Shown: positions 28,603 to 40,519 of the stretch, piece after piece
Position numbering within the stretch: position 1 is the first letter of the stretch
How the letters are laid out: each line of letters opens with the position of its first letter
Source of the DNA: Batillaria attramentaria
Lineage: Eukaryota; Mollusca; Gastropoda; Batillariidae
Direction: 5' to 3'
NCBI GenBank assembly: GCA_018292915.2
Contig: JACVVK020000154.1
Location: forward strand, 790,001-854,000
DNA: 64,000 bases
Notes under the pieces: model-generated
Seen by the model: only the letters and a program-made list of their open reading frames with translations
Told to the model about the DNA's origin: nothing
The model's database searches: none
Program-made: the position numbers and the translations under genes

Positions 28603-29479
28603 TTGTCAAGTTGTAGTCGCCCAACTAAACATGGCGACACACTTCCTCAGCCGGCGGGGGGATGTTGGCCCGTGTAATCGCCATACCGGGTGGCAACTAC
28701 TGGAGAGCCTTTGTGCACCGCCGGTTTTGCCGTGTGTACGCGGCAGCGGTTTATATATATGCGTGGATCATCGATAGCGGACAGACGGTGTTCAACTGAT
28801 GCAGTCAAAAGTTGATGTCTGCAGGAAGTGCCGGCTGAGATTAAGTTGTGTGACCTATCAAGCCACAACTCAGTGTGACCGGCAACTGACCGCACGGCGG
28901 CCAACCGAAATTCACACCTTTATAACTGATGCAGGGTTCAAATCCCAGAGACGAACACGCCAGGCTTCCCGTGAGGTAAACAGCATGACATAGAGTCTTG
29001 TTTGAAAAAAATGACAGTGTTCGCCAGTTGAATATCTCCATTCGAATGGATTTCTCACGCCACATTTTATTTCTGTTTTTATTATTATAAGTTTTTTTAA
29101 TAATCACTCATCAGTCATACATTGGTAAACTAACTTTCAGTGTGGCGCGCCTACGCGTGCGAGTGTGTGCAGTGGGGAGTGGGGTTGCATAATAATATGT
29201 TCAGTCTTTCTGGTCAGTACGTCAGTTTGTACGTTTGTGCTCGGCACCTGAGTTCACTGTTCCGTGTTCCAAAATAAGGGGCCCACCGACACGCTTTCCA
29301 GGGCAGTAAACGTTGCAATGACGGCAAAAGTATCAAGTTTCTTTTTTCACATACACGTGCATCTAGTCGCCTGACGGCCTTCGCTTATACTCAAGTTGTT
29401 AAAATGTGTGTTAACTGAACGCAGAAGCTAAACTGTTTAGATAACTTTACATTCTATATAACTAACGGGACACACATAT

Positions 29480-29482
<3 letters not shown>
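28289..29482. other. No gene recognised; GA tract
   Basis: An AAGAAG run lies at 28525-28550 and a (GA)n tract at 28570-28600. Open frames near 28630-28980 resemble nothing I recognise. Confidence 0.45.

Positions 29483-29559
<77 letters not shown>
29483..29559. repeat. (CA)n microsatellite
   Basis: This 77-bp CA tract is joined to the dispersed repeat that follows. Confidence 0.95.
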
Positions 29560-29560
<1 letters not shown>

Positions 29561-29735
29561 CAGTGATGATGCACGCACACGCAGCCGGGCACGCACACAC
29601 ACGCACGCTCGCACCAATTCCGTTTTTCATGGCATTGATAGACACAATGCTATCATCACTGCTCGAAATTATGAACACTGTACAAGAAAAAGGAACTAGA
29701 CACCGTAATTCCTGTCATTTCATCGAACCCCGTCT
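29560..29735 (+). repeat. Dispersed repeat D, copy 1
   Basis: It shares CACGCACGCTCGCA, TTCATGGCATT, GAAATTATGAA, ACTGTACAAGAAA and ATTCCTGTCATTTC with 42600-42755. Both copies sit just 3' of a CA microsatellite. Confidence 0.75.
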
Positions 29736-30102
29736 CCAGTTTCAGTTGTGTAGTACTGTTAGAAGCCGCGAAGTCACGAGAACATCAGCATTCTGTTCGG
29801 TTGGCAAACATTTTGTAAGCGGCAGTTCAAGCCCCCCCCCCCTCCCTCCCTCAGAACTCACGACGAACACAGAGCACTGCTGAGGGGCTTACACAATGAA
29901 GGCAGAAGCGACTGTTGCCCGGCGAGAACTTGCCTCGGCTTTATGTTAGTGCAACCCGGCGCCTGACATCAGCCGGTATACATGTAGTAGAGCAGTCATG
30001 ATACTTTATTTGTTCTAGCGAACCGTTCGGAATCCGACACCTAATCCGTTCGAATGATTCAGGATCTTATCAGTTTTGGGCGGCTTTGCTCTGTGTTTTC
30101 AG

Positions 30103-30472
30103 ACCAGACTCGGACCCCGGCCTATTTAGACAACTGATGCACCGCCTGCACACATTCCGCATTACCGAGGATCATGTTGGCGTCATACTGGCCCAAAAAG
30201 GCTGTGTGCATGTCGGGGAAGGCGAGGTCCGCTGCGCCTTTTGCTACGTCTACTACGGGAACTTGGCGGACGAGGACAAGAACCTCCATGTGATGCATGT
30301 GGTTGGCTGCCCCTTCGCGCAAGCGACCGCTCCGGCGCCGTATTACTACAACCTTGGATACACCGCCGCGCAGGATCACATGCCGCTCGTTGAGCTGGGC
30401 CCATTTCTGCGGCTGAGATGCGTCGTTCGCCAACAAGCAACGGAAGGCGGCGTCTCCAGGCTTTGCTTCTAA
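30103..30472 (+). CDS. BIR-domain protein, 3'-terminal exon
   Basis: After a TCTGTGTTTTCAG acceptor (ending 30102) the frame from 30104 encodes 122 residues and a stop at 30470-30472. The zinc-ligand pattern is C-x2-C-x14-H-x6-C at residues 44, 47, 62 and 69 counted from the exon start, around EVRCAFC and HVMHVVGCPF. This is the core of a BIR (baculoviral IAP repeat) domain, the zinc fold with which IAP-family proteins bind caspases and partner peptides. Canonical BIRs have C-x2-C-x16-H-x6-C with a Trp in the middle; here the loop is two residues shorter and lacks that Trp. No RING or other domain follows, only a 45-residue tail ending RLCF. An AATAAA signal lies at 30617-30622. Upstream exons were not identified, so it may be a partial gene, a single-exon copy or a decaying member of an expanded family. 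Confidence 0.7.
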
Positions 30473-30616
30473 ACAATCAATGAATGTCAGAGTTGGGTTG
30501 TTTGTTGTTGAGATTGTTACCTTTCAGTCAAAAGCCATTTTATACCGGTGACCATACAATCAAGTTTCACTGATCATTACTCGTGCTCAAATATTTATGC
30601 AAACCGATAAAACAAT

Positions 30617-30622
30617 AATAAA
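30617..30622 (+). promoter_or_regulatory. Polyadenylation signal of the BIR gene
   Basis: The exact AATAAA lies 145 bp past the stop codon of the BIR exon on the same strand. Confidence 0.5.
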
Positions 30623-31662
30623 CTGAAAACCAAACTAAAACACCGTGGCCACGTCTTGATTAGACGGTGTTTAAACTGAAAAAAATTCATTGTTCTGTTT
30701 TCGTTATGTTTTGGCATTTTGCTTTTATACTAAGTTTTTGTTATTGTAATTCGCCAAGAATGGCTCTCATTTTATTTTATAGTTTTAACAGTGATAGTGT
30801 GCGTAAATTATTCTTCTCGCTGATGCTTTTCAGTTGATTGTCAGCGCACACTGACCTCCTAGTGTGTGTAACCCTTGTCTGGCAGCGAGCAAGCGAGCCG
30901 GCGAGCGCGTACCGCGAACCTCTGACTCTAGCGACTACACAGCCACCACACAGTGGAGGAATTCTATTATTAGCGCCCAGCCTTTCGGGTTTCCCCTCTC
31001 CCCGGAATATACCCAGTCCTACGTAGAGTGTGTTTCGTCCTCTTCTTTTGTTTTGTTTGTTTGTTAGTTTCATTAAGTTAATATGGGTGAAGTGATTCAC
31101 GTTGATCAGGAGTTTTGTCTGTTAATTTAGAGGTGCTTGTTTTGTCAGTGTATAATCAGTTCGTCTTCCCGACTGTACTCAGTGATTGCAGTGGCTATCT
31201 CTACTTCTCAGTATTCGTAAATTGATCACTACACAGCATAGCAGCCGTACACGAGATTGTATTTTTCTCCGAATCTGTGCCATCATCAATCGTAATTCCT
31301 TTCTTTTGTTAATTTGTGCCATGGTTTACTGAGTGATTACTCAGTGACTGTGATTTCCCCCTTTTGGTTTGTCACTGAGTTATCAGATTTTTGTAATAAT
31401 CACTGACTATCTTTGAACGTTCCTTTTCTCTCAGTTATTGATAGCGTGTGTAAGGGAGTGATTGCGCGAGTGACGTGAGTGCGTGCTAAAGCAAGCCAAT
31501 ACGTGGATTTGTACTGAAAAAGAATGAATACTTATACATGTATACTGTCCCTGATATACAGGGTGGGGGTGGCCGGGGTGGGACGTGTTTTCGGGCTACT
31601 GTTGTCATGGTCGTTGTCTTCGTCGTCGTTGTTGGGCGATGCTGAAGTCTTGAGCATTTTTT

Positions 31663-31668
<6 letters not shown>
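30623..31668. other. No gene recognised
   Basis: I see AT-rich unique sequence with no supported exon or repeat. Confidence 0.45.
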
Positions 31669-31743
<75 letters not shown>

Positions 31744-31881
31744 ACACCGACACCGACACCGACACACACACACACACACACACTGACACACACACTGACA
31801 CACACTCACACACACACACACAGAGGCACACACACACACAGGCACTCAGACACAGGCACTCAGACACAGGCACTCACACTG

Positions 31882-31952
<71 letters not shown>
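31669..31952. repeat. Complex CA-rich microsatellite
   Basis: Pure CA is followed by ACACCG, ACACTG and GGCACTCAGACA variants and a GCAC run. Confidence 0.95.
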
Positions 31953-31955
<3 letters not shown>

Positions 31956-31989
31956 TTCTTTCGCCGTGAACCGTTCTCACTTTTCCCAG

Positions 31990-32077
31990 GGGAACCAGTC
32001 CACACTATAGTGACCACAGGCTCTGAGTCGGCTGCACGTGCTGAAGCCAGTCAAGCTGACTGCCTAGATTTCTTAGC
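31990..32077 (+). other. Possible 88-bp exon of unknown gene
   Basis: A CACTTTTCCCAG acceptor and a GTGAGT donor bound 88 bp that are open in one frame (ending ASQADCLDFLA). I recognise no domain and no partner exon. It could equally be chance or untranslated. Confidence 0.25.
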
Positions 32078-32927
32078 GTGAGTTTTTTTGTCACCGCCGG
32101 TAAATTTGTCACTTGCTTGGAAAATTTCATCGCTGTACTGAGGACGTCAAAATGTGTCTGCTCTGAACTGTTCTTCTTTTCTTCATTTTTTTCCCGCCTC
32201 GTCAATGCGTTGTGCGGTTCCAAACCATTTGGCAGTGAACAGTTCTTTGCTAGTTGCCTTTTTAAAGTCGAGAATAGTTTTCATTCTCTTTTGGGTTGGA
32301 CTGGCTCACCGCTCACCGGCCGCTCACCGCCACCTACAACTGACTGGACTGCCGCCTTGAAGCACTGACTGGCCTGGTCATCATACAAACGTATGTGGTT
32401 TTCAGTGATACTGACTCACGATTTGCTGCAGTATTTACCCCTGCACAGTGGGAGGTGGTGGTGGGGAGGTACTGTGTAGGGGTGGGGGGGGGGGGAGGGG
32501 GAGGGAGTGGACAGGTAAGTATGTAGGTAAGTGCGCCTGTGGTGACGTTTATTCCTAAGAGCTAGCTTGATCATACAGGTGTTCAATTTGATTTCCTCGT
32601 GTGTCCTGAGATTTCCTCGTGTGTCCTGAGGTAAGTAGCAGTTCAAATGGAAGTGTTTGTTTACCAATGTCAAGCCTTGGAATACGAGCATTAGGTACGT
32701 AGCAGAGGGTAAGTATGCGTGCATGTGAAAGTAGATACATGTACAGGCATATTGCGTGTATGAAAGTATGTACTAATTGTATTGTATGAATTTTGCTTGT
32801 GCAGTTACTGCTTATTGTCACGAAGTTTTGTTAGGTACGAGGTGCTACTCTCAACTTACAACCACCAGCACCTGTGGTAAAAAAGAAAACCCCCAATCCC
32901 ATGGTTTTGTGGCGGACAAAAAAACAT

Positions 32928-32995
32928 GATTGGCGTGCATGTAATATGATAATAATAACTAATCATTCGCGTTCATGTAATATGATAATAACTAA
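32928..32995. repeat. Short minisatellite next to the 23-kb inverted repeat, copy 1
   Basis: Two units of CGCGTTCATGTAATATGATAA and AATAACTAAT type abut the outer end of the left inverted repeat. The same unit recurs at 40675-40765. Confidence 0.7.
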
Positions 32996-33523
32996 TTATA
33001 CCACTCTACCACTATTACAAGTCATGGTATAAAATCCATAATTCACCACATGTGGTATAAACATTGTACCCATGACAACCACGCGTGAATTTTATGGCTG
33101 TACCTAAAGGCCATGTCACACGAGAGGGCAAAAACACTTGAAAACATTGTTTTCAGATGTTTGGCTGCTAAACAGTGTGTTTTGTCGTGTGACATACTTC
33201 ACAACAATGTTTTCAAAACACTGTTTCGATCGTGTTTTCAGTTTTAGAGCCTGCCCTAAAATCCGCAAAACATGTTTTGTGTTTCAACCAATGAAAGCCG
33301 CCGTGCGGAGTGTCAAGTGACACCTTCCCGTATCCGCTCAGTCAACATGTATGTTTAAGGAAAAGAGACATCGACTTTACCCAGAAACCCCATCCAGAGG
33401 TATTTCATACGCATTGAAGTTCTACATACAAGAAAAGGGTGTCTAGTAAGGTAGGAATGTCTTGACCGTAGCAGGGAAACTTGTTTTCAGTGTGACATCG
33501 CCTTAAAGAGTGAACAGGTATTA
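32996..33523 (+). repeat. Left ~528-bp inverted repeat arm
   Basis: It pairs with 55642-56168. The match stops sharply at GAACAGGTATTA on the inner side and TTATACC on the outer side, and it contains the MITE at 33108-33503. Confidence 0.85.
33108..33503. mobile_element. PIF/Harbinger-like MITE in left arm
   Basis: The termini AGGCCATGTCACAC and GTGTGACATCGCCT are imperfect complements. They are flanked by TAA (33105-33107 and 33504-33506), the 3-bp TWA duplication of PIF/Harbinger elements. It is 396 bp, non-coding, with internal CTTGAAAACA/TGTTTTCA repeats. Confidence 0.7.
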
Positions 33524-34753
33524 TAGTGGAGTTTCTTAGCTCCACGTTTATACTAAAATTGTGCACTTCGTGCTACAAGCACGATATTTGCAGGATTTGC
33601 TCATCAACATGATATATTAGATTTCTGATACAGGGCCATCTCAAATATTGACTGGTTTTGGAGAAAAAATTAATTAAAATAATTGTCTGCAGCAGACGAA
33701 TTTGGAGATCAGTGCATCAGCAGTAAATGTAGAGGCGCCCCATAAATATCCACTAAATATTCCACCTATTTAACAGAAATACAGAACAAGCCCACAGAGT
33801 GACAGGATAATTTGAATACACCTCTTTATTTGTGTTGTCTGTTTAAATGAAACGTTTGAAAATACGCGCGGTCCGCACTTGATGGAATTCAAAATGGCGG
33901 CGCTCGTTGTTTTGGAAGATCGTGGAGAAGAGGAGAACACGTATTTGGGGTAAGTCAGGGCAGTTTCGTTCGTTTGATACATAATTTATAATTTCCAGCC
34001 TTTTCTGTCGAGTCTTGGTGTTGTTCTCGGTGTGTCTGATGTATCACTAGGTCTATTTTGATAACGAATGTTGACTTTTTGTAATGTTTACTCTAGCGAA
34101 GATACGTGGACGATGCGCCAGCCGTGCATGTATGCACGTGTGTGTTATCATTACGCGCGATCGAAAGAAGGTAAATCTAGGAAAAGGGAAGAGGACAGGC
34201 CAAAAGAAAGGATTTTCCACCTGAAATACTTGGAAAAGAAACGTGTGAGTTACGATTTCTGATTGGGAAGAGGAGGGGAAGTGAAAAGAAGCAACAGACG
34301 CCTGGATCTAATCATTCATATAATTCAGTGGTGATTGTGGGCTGTTCATACACCCAATGCGTGACGTGTCTCCCCCCCCTCCCCCATTTCAGGACTAAAA
34401 CAAAGATGAGAACTGCTTGCAATGGAAGGGACAGCATTTCTGAGTACTTCATTGCGGATTTTTGTTGCCGATTTAGACTGTAAGCTTACTCCTTCCCATT
34501 ATAGTTTTGGTACTTGAATGATTTTCACGGTTCCAAATAAAGGGAAAGGGAGAAAGTGGAGATTACAGGGGCAAACAAGGAAGATTGTTACCTTTTTTTT
34601 TTTTTTTATCCCGCTTTGAATAAATATGGAATAAAGAAAGGGGAGTCATGGGTCTAGGGGCGGTGTGGAGGGTTTGGATGGCGATAGTGATAAACATCCG
34701 TAGGCCCCTGAATTTTTCGTATATTCGTAGTACTGCAACGTTTTGATGTTTTT

Positions 34754-34754
<1 letters not shown>

Positions 34755-34827
<73 letters not shown>
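34755..34827. repeat. (CA)n microsatellite in pseudogene intron
   Basis: This is a 73-bp CA tract. Confidence 0.95.
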
Positions 34828-34828
<1 letters not shown>

Positions 34829-35093
34829 GTCACACCCCTTTCTTCTATGAGTTTACCATTGTAGTAAGTAGCAAGGTGTGTTTTCTCATTTCAGAGTCCA
34901 CATGGACAAGAAAGGTACTTGTCAGCAGTTTCTTCTGTGATGGTGTGAAAGGACAGTGCTTGTAAGTACTTCAGGGATGTTTTTGTATGACCATTTTTTG
35001 CTCACTCCATGCAAACATATATGTGAAGTGAGCGTGTTTTGCACTAATGAGATGGTAAATGCGCTGACTTTCATTTTATTTTATTTGTTTTTG

Positions 35094-35150
35094 GTGGTGG
35101 TGGTGGGGGGGGGGGGGGGGGCTACTTTGGCAAGATATCTCAGTAAAGAT

Positions 35151-35185
<35 letters not shown>

Positions 35186-35287
35186 ACTTCTGTCATCAGT
35201 TAGGTTCGCTAGTCAAGTATTCACTTTGCAGACTAACACGCCTTGTATTTATTAGCAATAAAGTGCGTTATGATTGCAGATGAATTT

Positions 35288-35339
<52 letters not shown>
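35094..35339. repeat. Poly-G run and two (GT)n tracts
   Basis: A G-rich run at 35094-35120 is followed by GT at 35152-35184 and 35294-35339, just upstream of exon 3 of the pseudogene. Confidence 0.95.
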
Positions 35340-35341
<2 letters not shown>

Positions 35342-37003
35342 TTATCCTTATCTAGGGGCACCCGACATGGCTGACACATGAGAATGCAGCAACAGACTGG
35401 GGCCTTTGTGCAATATGCCAGCGGAAAGCCAGTGAAAATCTACAATGTCTGGCCAGAGCAACGCACAAATCAGGGTCATCATACACCACTTTAGCAGAAA
35501 ACTTGACTAAATTTCACGAACTTGGTGTTTTACCAGCTGATCTCCTCACCAGACTGAAGGAAGGGAAGGATCTTGAAGAAACAATTCGGGAAAGACAAGC
35601 ATGTTTCCATACGTCGTGTCAAATACAACTCATCAAAGTTGAAGCGAAAGCTTGGAGCAGCTTTTACTGCAGACGAAGAACCACCGAAAAAGTTCACTAG
35701 ACGTGATTCAAGTGCAGGTACAACAACAGATACAAGTGACGGGCATCAACTTTGCTGCTTCCTGTGTGACAAGCCTGCTTTAGCAAAGGAACTAAGACAA
35801 GCGTCAACGTTCCAGTTAGACAGAAGTCCGAGAGTGTGCTCTAGCATTACAGGACAGCAAACTGATGAAAAAAACTGAAATACCACCCTGTGTGTCTCCT
35901 TAACCTGTACAGAAGAGCTAAACCCAAGTTGACAAGTGAAGAAGAGCCAGAGCAAATGCAGCATGGTCTAGTATTCGCAGAATTGACTGAGTTCATGCAG
36001 GAGGTGAGGGACGGTTCAGCTGACCTGGTCGTCTTCAAAATGGCTGATTTAGTAAATCTGTATGAAACTAGACTTCAAGATTTTGGGGTTGTCTCTGGCA
36101 GGGTTCATAGCAGTAGACTTCGGCAGAGGCTGCTGGCACACTTCCCTGATCTCCGAGCACATGCGAGTGGACAAGATATGCTTCTCACTTTCGATGACCA
36201 TTTGAACAGTACACTGAAGGAAGCATACACAGAGACTTGGGATGATGCAGCCGTACATTTTGCAAAAGCTGCAAGAATTGTGAGAAGGGAAATGTTTCAG
36301 TTCAGTCAATTCACTGGTACATATGATAAGGACTGTCAATACAAAAGTGTTCCAGAGACCCTGCCAGCTCTCACACAAATGATTCTACAAGGCCCAAGTA
36401 TAGACGCAACAGGTAGAGGAAAGTGTCAAGCGTCCCTCTCATTGGCTCAGCTGGCCTGTTTTAATGCCACAGAAATCAAAGCAGCAAACTACATCAGCAA
36501 GGCACCACACAAAGGACAGAGAGCCACCCATTCCTGTCTATGTTGGGCTACTAACACATGCGCAGACTCGCAAGAAAGAGTTAGTTGATACTATGCACAC
36601 TTTGGGGCTAAGTATATCTTACAAGAGAGTCTTGGAAATATCTGGGGGACTGGCCAGCAAGGCATGCGAGCAGTACAGAAAGGATAATAAAGGATCAGCG
36701 GCTAGTAAGGTTTGACTTTTCTTTCCGTTCGTCTGTTTCTTCGCCCACTCACCCGTCCGTCCGTCCGTCCGTTCGTCCGTCAAGGTCACACGTAAAGGTC
36801 AAGGTCACACGTGGGTCATAAAGGCTTTTGTCACTCTAGTGACTGAGAAAATGTCGCCCTAAGGTAGGGCTTGTTTGTGTTTTTCCACTACAGCAGCTTA
36901 GAAACGAGTTAAGGTAGCCGCCATTTTGAATGTTACTAAAAATAGACACATACATTGAGTTTCCGCCGTGTAGGCGAGTCTAATTAGGCATTTCATATAG
37001 CGG

Positions 37004-39984
37004 AAGGTAGAACAAATTTGATCCTAACTTTTTATTACAGAAATCAGTAGAGCACAGGCCCCTAATGCTGTGGTGGTCTCCGTGAATTTTTTCTCCGTCC
37101 GCGTCACCGTTAAAAACGACCGTTTATCTTGCCATTTTCACTATATGAGCCCTATAAATGGGCTTTTGAGGGTGTGCACAAAGTATGCGTGTTTGCGGGT
37201 ACAGAAATGCGCAGAACTCCACTCTAAATACGGTTACTGTTAGACAAGACATGCATTGTTGACATACTGAAATTTTACCCCAATCAGAATGATGCTTCCT
37301 GGAAAATTGCGGCCATCAGTTTGGCCGTTGATTCAAAGGACCATGTAAAACGGCAGTATTTGATGCTTGTGCACTTATCAGGTCACTGCAGGTGACATGT
37401 ATCGCGGAAAACATTTACGAACATTGAACAATTTAGTCAGGAAACGCTTCTTTGGTGTTGTGAAGTTCCCTTGTCACCGCATGTCCAGGTACGTATGAAA
37501 TATGATATCCACGTGAGCACTTTTTTCGGTAGCGATATTTTGGGGGTGTACTTACTAAAGTAGTTGCTGCTTTGTTAGTAGTGAACGGTTTTTCTCAAAG
37601 AGCAGTGCACACTCAAGAATAGTATCCCAGTTGTGTCATATCAAAAGTTCATTGAAATCGCTTTTGTACTTTTGTCACAAACAGCCAACGAAAGTGCAAC
37701 CTGTTTAATAATGGCTGAATATGCGTAATGATGGGAGTAGGGACACTTGATTGGTTGCTTTGATAAGGTGTATCCGCGAAAACAAGTATAATATGATGCA
37801 AATATTCGGGCACATGCTCGGTGTTTCAGAAGTATCTTCAAGAACTTGTATGAGAGATTATTGCTTATAGATGGCCGTTAATTGAAGCTATCAGTTCCCT
37901 ATAAGGGCTGAAAGCGGTGCTTACCAAAAGAGCCTGCCATAATTGCTACACTTGATGCAATTTCCTTTTATACATTTGTCTTGGAGGAAAAGACAATGAC
38001 TAGTCGTATGAAGAAAGATCCCTGAATCTAAACAAGCACGTCTTCTTTACAGCGGTCATTATTTTACCCATTTTTTCCCATTTCCTTCATTACATGCTGC
38101 GTGGGGGGTAGGTTTATATTTTGCTGCTAGCAGCCACCAGTTTTAACTTGTCATTGTTTTACATATTGGAAAAAGTAGAGTGATTCCAGGAGAAGGAAAA
38201 CGTGCATCCCACATCAAATTTGATGAACTCTTCACTGCTTGAAATAGGTGACTTAAATCACCTTTTTCTAATTAAACGGAGCATTAACTGCTACGGGGGT
38301 AGGTTACCAAGTAGCCAGATATGACGGCCACAGTGTACACAGCGTTTTTTGTTACTGACCAACTTTTAGAGGAGAGGCTTGGCACTTACGTGTTACTAGC
38401 CCATCCACTATGTCCTTTTGGCTGTGAGGGGAAATGACGGGAATCCATATTGTGGTTGGGTTCAAAAACTGACTATACACAGCAAAGATTACAAATGACG
38501 CCGCTGCAGCAGGTATTGTGCACACACTTCAAGTTTGACTACTGGATATGTTAGGCCAGACACCCTGTGGTGGTCCAACGAAATGACGACAGATTTGCCT
38601 GTAGAAGCTTTCAGTTATCAAATCTTCCTTTTTCCATATAGACGCCAATTCTCTTACTGATGGTGACCGGGCTGACATATTACGCTGCTGCAGCTGCTAC
38701 GCTTGACAGATCATTTGCAGACGCACATCATGCTTTAGAGAAATGGTCCAGCAACCCTAAAATACTATTACAAGTATACCTTTTTGCCTCAAATTCTAAC
38801 GCACTCAGAAACTGTCGGACATTTTCATTAATTCCTGTTTTGAGGTACAGGTACAGAAATTAGACAAACTTAATATGAAACGTCCAGAAAAATAATATCA
38901 CACAAATGCAAATGAAAAACAATAGACACAAAAGCAAATCTGTGAAATCTCTTTTATTTTCAACGTGTTTTTCCTTGGGAACAAACGCCGTTATTTTGCC
39001 TCTTTTTTTGGACATTCATAAGTTTACAAATGAAAATCACTGGCATACATTACTGGCAAAATGTGATGGAGGGTATGTAGAACACAACATCAAGTCTACA
39101 GTAGTAAGTGGCTGAATTCATTTCAAGTGTTATGAGGTATGTTAATCACACGGCAAACATGTTTACAAGGTCAAGGTCATCGGTTCGTCTGTTTACTCCC
39201 AAACATTTTCTTTCATCGCTGTGTTAGAATAAGCAAACGAACAAGCAGTCACAAGCACCAGGCAAAACAAAATTAGCACAAACGATGTTTGTATGAGAAG
39301 ATTTCTTGTGGACAACTTTGGTGACCTTGATTTCAATGAACTTTTGATATGACACAACTGGGATACTATTCTTGAGTGTGCACTGCTCTTTGAGAAAAAT
39401 CGTTCACTACTCACAACGCAGCAACTACTTTAGTAAGTACACCCCCAAAATATCGCTACCGAAAAAAGTGCTCACGTGGATATCATATTTCATACGTACC
39501 TGGACATGCGGTGACAAGGGAACTTCACAACACCAAAGAAGCGTTTCCTGACTAAATTGTTCAATGTTCGTAAATGTTTTCCGCGATACATGTCACCTGC
39601 AGTGACCTGATAAGTGCACAAGCATCAAATACTGCCGTTTTACATGGTCCTTTGAATCAACGGCCAAACTGATGGCCGCAATTTTCCAGGAAGCATCATT
39701 CTGATTGGGGTAAAATTTCAGTATGTCAACAATGCATGTCTTGTCTAACAGTAACCGTATTTAGAGTGGAGTTCTGCGCATTTCTGTACCCGCAAACACG
39801 CATACTTTGTGCACACCCTCAAAAGCCCATTTATAGGGCTCATATAGTGAAAATGGCAAGATAAACGGTCGTTTTTAACGGTGACGCGGACGGAGAAAAA
39901 ATTCACGGAGACCACCACGGCATTAGGGGCCTGTGTTCTACTGAAATCTGTAATAAAAAGTTAGGATCAAATTTGTTCTACCTT
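37004..39984 (+). mobile_element. Palindromic element E, copy 1
   Basis: The arms 37004-37659 and 39329-39984 (656 bp each) are near-identical reverse complements, starting AAGGTAGAACAAATTTGATC. The 1.67-kb interior has no recognisable gene. Copy 2 (52292-55435) is the same element in the opposite orientation, about 97% identical over the compared part. It resembles a foldback-type non-autonomous element. Copy 1 lacks part of the inner palindrome retained in copy 2. Confidence 0.75.
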
Positions 39985-40290
39985 GTTCGGCAATTTTCCT
40001 AGCCTAGTGGCCCTGTATCAGTATTTGATCAGTACATGAAAGTCTTCACGTGTGCCAAATTTGGTGCTTGTAGCACGAAGTGCACAATTTTGGAACTAAG
40101 AAACCCCACTATTACCCCTAGCAGTGTTCCAGCAGTGTGTTCTGGTGAAAGGACTTGCGTCACAATATGACGCGAAAAGGGACTAAAGAATAATTTACGT
40201 CACGACATGACGTCATTCGACTTCGTAGGGAAATGGGGACGAAGGAGCTTTGCCAGTCGCTTGACGTGGAATTGTTGATCTTTTGCTGCG
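39985..40290. repeat. Fused inner-junction sequence (U)
   Basis: Bases 39985-40120 are the reverse complement of sequence just inside the left 23-kb arm (about 33524-33640, sharing AAAATTGTGCACTTCGTGCT and ACAAGCAC). Bases 40120-40290 are the reverse complement of sequence just inside the right arm (about 55475-55645, sharing CCCCTAGCAGTGTTCCAGCA). Here the two halves are joined without the 527-bp arm. Confidence 0.75.
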
Positions 40291-40519
40291 TGTTATCAAC
40301 GAGCGGTCGTGTTTGTGACAAGCGTAAGCCTAGTTCCAGTTCTCTACTAAGACGGAGGCTTCGAAACGGAAAAGCTGACTTCTCAAAGCCTATGGACAAA
40401 GCGAGGTAAAGCACCTCAGTCAGTGATGTCGCGTGAAGCATTTGGATTGCCGATGTCAGCTTTCAAATCAAAGACTTGAAATGCAGGTAGGGACGTGGTA
40501 TAAATAATTTTCCCAATTC

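Larger units (their letters stand above)
33894..36715 (+). pseudogene. Frameshifted copy of a multi-copy uncharacterised invertebrate gene
   Basis: The splice structure is intact. Exon 1 33894-33949 (starts MAALVVLEDRGEEEN, donor GTAAGT, phase 2). Exon 2 34097-34244 (acceptor TTTACTCTAG, donor GTGAGT, phase 0). Exon 3 from 35356 (acceptor TTATCTAG). Exon 3 encodes cysteine pairs DWGLCAICQ and CCFLCDKPA, then YTTLAENLTKFHELG, ELTEFMQEV, RVHSSRLRQRLLAHFPD and HAQTRKKELVDT. These match a family I remember as having very many uncharacterised members in oyster, amphioxus and cnidarian genomes. The frame breaks about four times: near 35612, near 35822, at an A-run near 35868, and near 36460. The product is therefore dead unless the assembly is wrong. 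Function is unknown; a mobile-element origin has not been shown. It lies just inside the left arm of the 23-kb inverted repeat. Confidence 0.7.

Noticed and set aside
28632..28980. Possible start exon MATHFLSRR and a following open frame
   Set aside because: A stop interrupts, no domain is recognisable, and splice phases do not support joining.
38660..38863. 67-codon ORF conserved in both copies of element E (also 53572-53775 minus)
   Set aside because: The copies differ at six nucleotides over this ORF and all six change an amino acid. Purifying selection would favour silent changes, so this is conserved non-coding repeat DNA.
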